Shown: one piece after another, positions 58,214 to 64,000 of the stretch
Layout of the letters: each line of letters begins with the position of its first letter
Numbering within the stretch: position 1 is the stretch's first letter
Source: Microbacterium gorillae
Lineage (GTDB): Bacteria > Actinomycetota > Actinomycetes > Actinomycetales > Microbacteriaceae
Direction: 5' to 3'
DNA length: 64,000 nt
Assembly: GCF_000826185.2 (NCBI RefSeq)
Contig: NZ_LN648870.1
Coordinates: forward strand, 62,001-126,000
Program-made: the position numbers and the translations under genes
Notes under the pieces: model-generated
The model's database searches: none
What the model was told of the DNA's origin: nothing
Seen by the model: the letters and a program-made list of their open reading frames with translations, nothing else

Positions 58214-58426
58214 ATGGGTATCGATGACATCGTGAACGGCGCGAAGAACGCGTACGAGCAGAACAAGGACAAGGTCGAGGGCGCGCTGCACAGCGAGCAG
58301 GCCGAGGAGATCAGCGACAAGGTTCTCGACGGTGTCGCGGACTTCGCCAAGAAGGTCGCGCCCGGTGCGGCCGACAAGATCGATGAGATCCGTAACGAGG
58401 CGGACAAGCAGATCGGCAACGAGTAA
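58214..58426 (+). CDS. Small antitoxin-family protein (Rv0909/MT0933 type)
   Basis: A 70-residue highly charged helical protein. It has MGIDDIVNGAKNAYEQNKDK, AEEISDKVLDGVADFAKKVAPG and ADKIDEIRNEADK, a pattern matching the mycobacterial Rv0909 antitoxin family. A strong AGGAGG lies 9 nt upstream of the ATG. No toxin gene is beside it, so in this organism it may be a general stress or structural protein instead. It has its own terminator and stands alone before the S10 operon. Confidence 0.75.
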   Translation: MGIDDIVNGAKNAYEQNKDKVEGALHSEQAEEISDKVLDGVADFAKKVAPGAADKIDEIRNEADKQIGNE

Positions 58427-58437
58427 GCCCGATTCCC

Positions 58438-58472
58438 CGACGGGGCCCGACCATTCCGGTCGGGCCCCGTCG
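58438..58472 (+). terminator. Perfect 15-bp terminator hairpin after the small antitoxin-family gene
   Basis: CGACGGGGCCCGACC (58438-58452) pairs perfectly with 58458-58472 around ATTCC, followed by TCGTTTCC. It lies 11 nt after the stop codon. Confidence 0.85.
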
Positions 58473-58676
58473 TCGTTTCCGCCGTCGCTCCCACCCGCGA
58501 CACTTCTGGGCGCGCGAAAGTGTCGCGACGGGGAGCATGCGCGGGGTTGCTCTCGATCAGCGCAGATCCACAACGGCGGAAGTGATGAAGGGGGGAGCGA
58601 GGCTGAGGGAGAGACGGTCCGCGAGAGCCGGAACGACGCGGAACCTGAGGATCCCATCCGCGCGACACGCCCGGGT

Positions 58677-58705
58677 TTGCGGTGGGCGAATCAGCATGGC
58701 AGAAT
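58677..58705 (+). promoter_or_regulatory. Candidate promoter of the S10 ribosomal operon
   Basis: TTGCGG (58677-58682) and CAGAAT (58700-58705) are separated by 17 nt. It would give a leader of about 300 nt before rpsJ. The stretch 58473-59007 has no credible gene: open frames there lack start signals and family similarity. The long leader could hold an autoregulatory site for a ribosomal protein, but no specific structure was identified. Confidence 0.5.
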
Positions 58706-59007
58706 TGTCAGGTTCCACATTTCCGCGTGTTCGCGCGCCTACGGGTGCGCCACGGGGAATCACTGCCAGGGCAGTGCACAGGCGGCGCGAGAGCGCAAGG
58801 TCCTGGGCCGCAGGCGGGAGAACCGCATCCGAATCCTCCACGCACGGCACGCCCGCGCGCGGACGACTCGGTCCGGATCCGTCCGGAATGACATCAGAAC
58901 AGTGGTGCGCAACACGTGACCATCAGTCGCGTGGAAGTGCCAGAGGCGCGAACAGCGCCCCGTGCGTCCAATGCCCGTGAGGTAAGACGCGGAAAGTGAG
59001 AAGAAAG

Positions 59008-59316
59008 ATGGCGGGACAGAAGATCCGCATCCGACTGAAGTCGTATGACCACGAGGTCATCGACTCGTCGGCGCGCAAGATCGTCGACACCGTGACCCGG
59101 GCGGGCGCAACCGTCGTGGGCCCGGTGCCACTTCCGACTGAGAAGAACGTGGTGGCGGTCATCCGCTCGCCGCACAAGTACAAGGACAGCCGCGAGCACT
59201 TCGAGATGCGCACCCACAAGCGCCTCATCGACATCATCGACCCGACGCCCAAGGCCGTCGACTCGCTGATGCGCCTCGACCTGCCCGCCGATGTCAACAT
59301 CGAGATCAAGCTGTAA
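59008..59316 (+). CDS. rpsJ: 30S ribosomal protein S10
   Basis: Ribosomal protein S10, 102 residues, also the NusE transcription factor. It has [17 protein letters not shown] and [21 protein letters not shown] 59008 ([10 protein letters not shown]) is the standard start, although an ATG-less extension of four codons is open upstream. It is the first gene of the S10 operon. Confidence 0.98.
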   Translation: MAGQKIRIRLKSYDHEVIDSSARKIVDTVTRAGATVVGPVPLPTEKNVVAVIRSPHKYKDSREHFEMRTHKRLIDIIDPTPKAVDSLMRLDLPADVNIEIKL

Positions 59317-59330
59317 GGGCCGGGATCGAC

Positions 59331-59990
59331 ATGACTGATATCAACACGAAGGTTTCCAAGGGCCTGCTCGGCACCAAGCTGGGCATGACCCAGGTCTGGA
59401 ACGAGTCCGGCAAGCTGATCCCCGTCACGGTGATCGAGCTCGCCCCGAACGTGGTCACCCAGGTCCGTTCGGCGGAGCGCGACGGCTACAACGCCGTTCA
59501 GATCGCCGCCGGTCAGATCGACCCGCGCAAGGTGAACCAGCCCGCAACCGGTCACTTCGAGGCTGCCGGCGTCACGCCGCGTCGCCACGTGACCGAGATC
59601 CGCACCGCGGACGCCGCTGACTACACCCTCGGCCAGGAGCTGACGGTGGACGGCACGTTCGAGGCCGGCCAGCTGGTCGACGTCGTCGGCACCAGCAAGG
59701 GCAAGGGCACCGCCGGTGTCATGAAGCGCCACAACTTCAAGGGTGTGTCCGCTTCGCACGGTTCGCACCGCAACCACCGCAAGCCCGGTTCCATCGGTGC
59801 TTCCGCGACCCCGTCGCGTGTCTTCAAGGGCATGCGCATGGCCGGTCGGATGGGTGGCGAGCGTGTGACCGTTCTCAACCTCACGGTGCACGCCGTCGAC
59901 GCCGAGAAGGGTCTGCTGCTCGTCAAGGGCGCCGTCCCCGGTGCCCGCGGCCGCGTCGTGTACGTCCGCAACGCAGTGAAGGGTGCCTGA
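59331..59990 (+). CDS. rplC: 50S ribosomal protein L3
   Basis: Ribosomal protein L3, 219 residues, an early assembly protein near the peptidyl transferase centre. It has [20 protein letters not shown], the loop [16 protein letters not shown], and [16 protein letters not shown]. Gap to rpsJ is 14 nt. Confidence 0.98.
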   Translation: MTDINTKVSKGLLGTKLGMTQVWNESGKLIPVTVIELAPNVVTQVRSAERDGYNAVQIAAGQIDPRKVNQPATGHFEAAGVTPRRHVTEIRTADAADYTLGQELTVDGTFEAGQLVDVVGTSKGKGTAGVMKRHNFKGVSASHGSHRNHRKPGSIGASATPSRVFKGMRMAGRMGGERVTVLNLTVHAVDAEKGLLLVKGAVPGARGRVVYVRNAVKGA

Positions 59991-59995
59991 TCCTC

Positions 59996-60652
59996 ATGGC
60001 TGACTCCACGCTCAAGCTCGACGTTCAGGGTGCTGCAGGCAAGAAGGCCGGCTCGGTCGACCTGCCCGCAGAGCTCTTCGACGTCAAGACCAACGTCCCG
60101 CTGATCCACCAGGTGGTCGTCGCGCAGCAGGCTGCCGCGCGTCAGGGCACCCACTCGACCAAGCGTCGTGGTGAGGTCTCCGGTGCCGGCCGCAAGCCCT
60201 TCAAGCAGAAGGGCACGGGTAACGCCCGTCAGGGCTCGATCCGCGCGCCGCACATGACCGGTGGTGGCATCGTCCACGGACCGAAGCCGCGCGACTACTC
60301 GCAGCGCACCCCCAAGAAGATGATCGCCGCCGCCCTGCTGGGTGCGCTGAGCGACCGTGTTCGTGGCGAGCGTCTGCACGTCGTCGACTCCTTCGGCATC
60401 GAGGGTGCTCCCTCGACCAAGAAGGCCGCCGCGGTTCTCGCCTCGTTCCCGGGTAAGAACACGCTCGTCGTGCTCACCCGTGACGACGAGGTCAGCGCCC
60501 TGTCGGTTCGCAACCTGTCGAACCTGCACGCGCTGTACTTCGACCAGCTCAACGCTTACGACGTGCTCGTCTCCGACGACATCGTCTTCACCAAGGCCGC
60601 CTTCGACGCGTTCGTCGCAGCGAAGACCGGCGCTGAGGAGGTCTCGGCATGA
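59996..60652 (+). CDS. rplD: 50S ribosomal protein L4
   Basis: Ribosomal protein L4, 218 residues, lining the exit tunnel. It has [19 protein letters not shown] and [20 protein letters not shown]. In E. coli L4 also represses its own operon; nothing here shows whether that holds. It overlaps rplW by 4 nt. Confidence 0.97.
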   Translation: MADSTLKLDVQGAAGKKAGSVDLPAELFDVKTNVPLIHQVVVAQQAAARQGTHSTKRRGEVSGAGRKPFKQKGTGNARQGSIRAPHMTGGGIVHGPKPRDYSQRTPKKMIAAALLGALSDRVRGERLHVVDSFGIEGAPSTKKAAAVLASFPGKNTLVVLTRDDEVSALSVRNLSNLHALYFDQLNAYDVLVSDDIVFTKAAFDAFVAAKTGAEEVSA

Positions 60653-60948
60653 CCGCGATCAACAAGGACCCGCGCGACGTCATCTTCAAGCCGGTCGTCT
60701 CTGAGAAGAGCTACGGCCTGATCGACGAGGGCAAGTACACCTTCGAGGTGGACCCCCGTGCGTCCAAGACCGAGATCAAGCTCGCCATCGAGAAGATCTT
60801 CGATGTCAAGGTCGCGTCGGTCAACACGCTCAACCGCGTCGGCAAGTCCCGTCGCACCCGCTTCGGCACGGGCAAGCGCAAGGACATCAAGCGCGCCATC
60901 GTGACCCTGAAGTCCGGCACCATCGACATCTTCACGGCTGTCGGCTGA
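60649..60948 (+). CDS. rplW: 50S ribosomal protein L23
   Basis: Ribosomal protein L23, 99 residues, at the tunnel exit where trigger factor and SRP dock. It has [17 protein letters not shown] and [18 protein letters not shown]. The start overlaps the rplD stop (ATGA). Confidence 0.97.
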   Translation: MTAINKDPRDVIFKPVVSEKSYGLIDEGKYTFEVDPRASKTEIKLAIEKIFDVKVASVNTLNRVGKSRRTRFGTGKRKDIKRAIVTLKSGTIDIFTAVG

Positions 60949-60969
60949 GGACCGGAGGAGTAGAGAAAC

Positions 60970-61809
60970 ATGGCTATTCGCAAGTACAAGCCCACGACCC
61001 CGGGTCGCCGCGGTTCGTCGGTGGCGGACTTCGCTGAGATCACCCGATCGACGCCGGAGAAGTCGCTGCTGCGTCCGCTGTCCAAGACCGGTGGTCGTAA
61101 CAACCAGGGCCGCATCACGACCCGTCACATCGGTGGTGGCCACAAGCGCCAGTACCGCGTCATCGACTTCCGTCGCAATGACAAGGACGGCGTGGACGCC
61201 AAGGTCGCTCACATCGAGTACGACCCCAACCGCACCGCGCGCATCGCGCTCCTGCACTACGTGGACGGCACCAAGCGCTACATCCTGGCGCCGAACAAGA
61301 TCAAGCAGGGCGACGTCATCGAGTCGGGTGCCTCGGCTGACATCAAGCCGGGCAACAACCTGCCGCTGAAGAACATCCCGACCGGTACGGTCATCCACGC
61401 CATCGAGCTCCGTCCCGGTGGCGGCGCGAAGATCGCACGTTCGGCCGGTGTCTCGGTTCGCCTCGTCGCCAAGGACGGCCCCTACGCCCAGCTGCGTATG
61501 CCCTCCGGTGAGATCCGCAACGTCGACGTCCGCTGCCGCGCGACGATCGGCGAGGTCGGCAACGCCGAGCAGTCGAACATCAACTGGGGTAAGGCCGGCC
61601 GCATGCGCTGGAAGGGCGTCCGCCCGACCGTGCGTGGTGTCGCCATGAACCCGGTCGACCACCCGCACGGTGGTGGCGAGGGCAAGACCTCCGGTGGCCG
61701 CAACCCTGTCTCCCCGTGGGGACAGAAGGAAGGCCGTACGCGTCACGCCAACAAGGAAAGTGACAAGTACATCGTCCGTCGCCGCAACGCCGGTAAGAAG
61801 CGCAAGTAG
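60970..61809 (+). CDS. rplB: 50S ribosomal protein L2
   Basis: Ribosomal protein L2, 279 residues, needed for subunit joining and peptidyl transfer. It has [38 protein letters not shown], and the catalytic-centre loop [13 protein letters not shown]. Length is usual. Confidence 0.98.
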   Translation: MAIRKYKPTTPGRRGSSVADFAEITRSTPEKSLLRPLSKTGGRNNQGRITTRHIGGGHKRQYRVIDFRRNDKDGVDAKVAHIEYDPNRTARIALLHYVDGTKRYILAPNKIKQGDVIESGASADIKPGNNLPLKNIPTGTVIHAIELRPGGGAKIARSAGVSVRLVAKDGPYAQLRMPSGEIRNVDVRCRATIGEVGNAEQSNINWGKAGRMRWKGVRPTVRGVAMNPVDHPHGGGEGKTSGGRNPVSPWGQKEGRTRHANKESDKYIVRRRNAGKKRK

Positions 61810-61820
61810 GAGTCAAGAAG

Positions 61821-62102
61821 ATGCCACGCAGTCTGAAGAAGGGCCCCTTCGTCGACGAGCACCTGCTTCGCAAGGTTGTCTCGCAGAACGAGGCGGGAAC
61901 GAAGAACGTCATCAAGACGTGGTCGCGCCGGTCGATGATCGTCCCCAACATGCTGGGACACACCATCGCCGTGCACGACGGCCGCAAGCACATCCCGGTG
62001 TTCGTCACCGAGTCGATGGTCGGCCACAAGCTGGGCGAGTTCGCGCCCACCCGCACCTTCCGCGGTCACGTGAAGGACGACAAGAAGGGCCGTCGCCGCT
62101 AA
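61821..62102 (+). CDS. rpsS: 30S ribosomal protein S19
   Basis: Ribosomal protein S19, 93 residues. It has [19 protein letters not shown] and [19 protein letters not shown]. It follows rplB by 11 nt. Confidence 0.98.
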   Translation: MPRSLKKGPFVDEHLLRKVVSQNEAGTKNVIKTWSRRSMIVPNMLGHTIAVHDGRKHIPVFVTESMVGHKLGEFAPTRTFRGHVKDDKKGRRR

Positions 62103-62124
62103 GGCGACAGAGGAGGAGAGAGAA

Positions 62125-62523
62125 ATGGTGGAGGCAATCGCACGTGTGCGACACATCCGCGTGACCCCTCAGAAGGCTCGTCGTGTCGTTGCACTGATCA
62201 AGGGCAAGCAGGCCGAGGAGGCGCTGGCGATCCTGAAGTTCGCAGCGCAGTCCGCTTCTGAGCCGATCTACAAGCTCGTCGCGTCGGCCATGGCCAACGC
62301 ACGAGTCACCGCTGACAAGAACGGTGAGTACCTGGACGAGCGCGACCTGTACGTGTCCAACGCGTACGTCGACGAGGGCACGACGCTCAAGCGTTTCCAG
62401 CCCCGCGCCCAGGGCCGTGCTTTCCAGATCAAGAAGCGCATGAGCCACATCACGGTCGTGCTCTCGACGCCGGAGGCCGCTGACACGGCTGCCGGTGGCA
62501 ACAGCAAGAAGGCGAGCAAGTAA
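62125..62523 (+). CDS. rplV: 50S ribosomal protein L22
   Basis: Ribosomal protein L22, 132 residues, forming part of the exit tunnel constriction. It has [19 protein letters not shown] and [29 protein letters not shown] precedes the ATG. Its stop shares one base with the rpsC start (TAATG). Confidence 0.98.
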   Translation: MVEAIARVRHIRVTPQKARRVVALIKGKQAEEALAILKFAAQSASEPIYKLVASAMANARVTADKNGEYLDERDLYVSNAYVDEGTTLKRFQPRAQGRAFQIKKRMSHITVVLSTPEAADTAAGGNSKKASK

Positions 62524-63290
62524 TGGGACAGAAAGTAAACCCGTACGGCTTCCGCCTCGGCATCACGACGGACCACGTGTCGCGTTGGTTCTCGGACTCG
62601 ACGAAGCCGGGTCAGCGTTACGCCGACTACGTCGCCGAGGACATCCGCATCCGCAAGCTGCTGCAGAAGCAGCTTGACCGCGCGGGAGTCAGCAACATCG
62701 AGATCGAGCGCACGCGTGACCGCGTTCGCGTCGACATCCACACCGCACGTCCGGGCATCGTCATCGGTCGTCGTGGTGCGGAGGCCGAGCGCATCCGCGC
62801 CGACCTCGAGAAGCTCACCGGCAAGCAGATCCAGCTGAACATCCTCGAGGTGCGCAACCCCGAGGCCGACGCTCAGCTGGTCGCGCAGGGCATCGCCGAG
62901 CAGCTTTCCGCACGTGTGGCTTACCGCCGCGCGATGCGCAAGGGCCTGCAGGGCGCCCAGCGTGCCGGTGCCAAGGGCATCCGCATCCAGGTCTCCGGCC
63001 GCCTCGGCGGCGCCGAGATGAGCCGGTCGGACTTCTACCGCGAGGGTCGTGTGCCGCTGCACACGCTGCGGGCGAACATCGACTACGGCTTCTACGAGGC
63101 CAAGACCACCTTCGGCCGCATCGGCGTGAAGGTCTGGATCTACAAGGGCGACCTGACCAACAAGGAACTCGCACGCGAGCAGGCCAACGCGCCGAAGGCT
63201 CGTCGTGACGACCGTGGCGACCGTCGTCGTGGACCGCGCAACAACAACGCGCAGAACGACGCACCGGTCGCGGAAGGAGCTTCGGCGTAA
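62523..63290 (+). CDS. rpsC: 30S ribosomal protein S3
   Basis: Ribosomal protein S3, 255 residues, at the mRNA entry site. It has [19 protein letters not shown], the KH-domain loop [13 protein letters not shown], and [13 protein letters not shown], with a basic C-terminal tail rich in Arg, Asp and Asn that is common in actinobacteria. It shares one base with both neighbours. Confidence 0.98.
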   Translation: MGQKVNPYGFRLGITTDHVSRWFSDSTKPGQRYADYVAEDIRIRKLLQKQLDRAGVSNIEIERTRDRVRVDIHTARPGIVIGRRGAEAERIRADLEKLTGKQIQLNILEVRNPEADAQLVAQGIAEQLSARVAYRRAMRKGLQGAQRAGAKGIRIQVSGRLGGAEMSRSDFYREGRVPLHTLRANIDYGFYEAKTTFGRIGVKVWIYKGDLTNKELAREQANAPKARRDDRGDRRRGPRNNNAQNDAPVAEGASA

Positions 63291-63709
63291 TGCTCATCCC
63301 CCGCAAGGTCAAGTACCGCAAGCAGCACCACCCGGGCCGCACGGGCCAGGCCACCGGTGGCACCAAGGTGTCGTTCGGTGAGTTCGGCATCCAGGCGCTC
63401 ACCCCGGCTTATGTGACCAACCGTCAGATCGAGGCAGCTCGTATCGCCATGACGCGTCACATCAAGCGTGGCGGAAAGGTGTGGATCAACATCTACCCCG
63501 ACCGTCCGCTGACCAAGAAGCCGGCCGAAACCCGCATGGGTTCCGGTAAGGGTTCGCCCGAGTGGTGGGTCGCCAACGTCAAGCCGGGTCGCGTCCTCTT
63601 CGAGGTCGCGGGTGTCGACGAGCAGCTCGCTCGCGAGGCACTCACCCGTGCCATCCACAAGCTGCCGCTGAAGGCACGCATCATCAAGCGCGAGGAAGGC
63701 GACGCATAA
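63290..63709 (+). CDS. rplP: 50S ribosomal protein L16
   Basis: Ribosomal protein L16, 139 residues, near the A-site tRNA. It has [21 protein letters not shown]-type [17 protein letters not shown], and [18 protein letters not shown]. The stop overlaps the rpmC start (TAATG). Confidence 0.98.
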   Translation: MLIPRKVKYRKQHHPGRTGQATGGTKVSFGEFGIQALTPAYVTNRQIEAARIAMTRHIKRGGKVWINIYPDRPLTKKPAETRMGSGKGSPEWWVANVKPGRVLFEVAGVDEQLAREALTRAIHKLPLKARIIKREEGDA

Positions 63710-64000
63710 TGGCGATCGGCACCAAGCAGCTCGCCACGAGCGAGCTCGACACGTTCGAAGACCAGCGACTCCTCGAGGAGGTCCGCAAGGCCAAGGAGGA
63801 GCTGTTCAACCTGCGCTTCCAGTCGGCCACCGGCCAGCTCGAGAGCCACGGCCGCATCCGTGCGGTCAAGCGCGACATCGCGCGCCTGTACACCGTGATC
63901 CGTGAGCGCGAGCTCGGAATCCGCGCCACGCCGGCCGTCGTCGAAGCCCCCGCAAAGGCTAAGAAGGCGTCCAAGGCGAAGAAGGCTGAGGCCGAGGCGC
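63709..64000 (+). CDS. rpmC: 50S ribosomal protein L29, cut by the window end
   Basis: The first 97 codons of L29. It has [39 protein letters not shown] and the usual end of the core at about residue 75, then an Ala/Lys/Glu-rich extension ([18 protein letters not shown]) that runs off the window. Most L29 proteins are 60-80 residues, so this one has a long C-terminal tail, as seen in some actinobacteria. Confidence 0.95.
   Translation, partial: MAIGTKQLATSELDTFEDQRLLEEVRKAKEELFNLRFQSATGQLESHGRIRAVKRDIARLYTVIRERELGIRATPAVVEAPAKAKKASKAKKAEAEA

Noticed and set aside
58214..58426. Complete toxin-antitoxin pair
   Set aside because: Only the antitoxin-family protein is present; neighbouring sequence has no toxin gene on either strand.
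58537..58980. Open frames in the S10 leader region
   Set aside because: No ribosome binding site, no recognisable sequence, and they overlap the candidate promoter and leader.

Overview
The window is a high-GC actinobacterial chromosome segment, most likely from the family Microbacteriaceae (a Microbacterium-like organism). The reasons are its base composition, the sequence character of its ribosomal proteins and elongation factors, a DUF222/HNH (13E12-type) endonuclease, an actinobacterial kinase-FHA-MoxR-DUF58 cluster, and several genes whose -10 box lies only 6-8 nt from the start codon. The genus is an inference; no rRNA gene is present to settle it.

Layout. (1) 129-14418 (+): a tight operon of a membrane Ser/Thr kinase, a 1976-residue surface protein with Ig/cadherin-like repeats, a MoxR ATPase, a DUF58 protein, a membrane protein with a degenerate transglutaminase domain, a DUF5684-FHA protein broken by a one-base frameshift, and a membrane protein whose cytoplasmic tail repeats acidic-TV-basic motifs. 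It reads as a phosphothreonine signalling system tied to the cell envelope. (2) 14632-16122: an HNH endonuclease. (3) 16440-20833: the str operon rpsL-rpsG-fusA-tuf. (4) 20779-24909: an inserted cassette (SDR, DHA2-type MFS exporter, TetR) bracketed by direct copies of the tuf 3' end plus the 3' end of the convergent acyltransferase gene, as a single-crossover integration would leave. (5) 24674-58090: a surface-glycan island with an acyltransferase-SGNH protein, two VanZ-like proteins, an initiating sugar-phosphate transferase, UDP-glucose dehydrogenase, at least six glycosyltransferase genes (one with three GT2 domains), two pyruvyltransferase-family genes, a TagGH/Wzm-Wzt-type exporter, a lower-GC capsule-decoration module (36751-41930), rmlA-rmlB-rmlCD for dTDP-L-rhamnose, and a DUF4012 protein. 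(6) 58214-58426: a small antitoxin-family protein. (7) 59008-64000: the start of the S10 operon, rpsJ to a truncated rpmC.

How the parts fit. The island makes nucleotide sugars (UDP-glucuronate, dTDP-rhamnose, and probably one unidentified activated decoration), builds a repeat unit on a lipid carrier with the initiating transferase and the glycosyltransferases, decorates it by acyl and perhaps pyruvyl transfer, and exports a polymer through the ABC transporter. It sits between the two most conserved ribosomal operons, which act as fixed flanks for variable content. The best candidates for new biology are the kinase/FHA/TV-repeat system, the capsule-decoration module with a coupled 52-residue ORF, the exporter ATPase fused to an extracellular domain, and the plasmid-like integration at the tuf 3' end.
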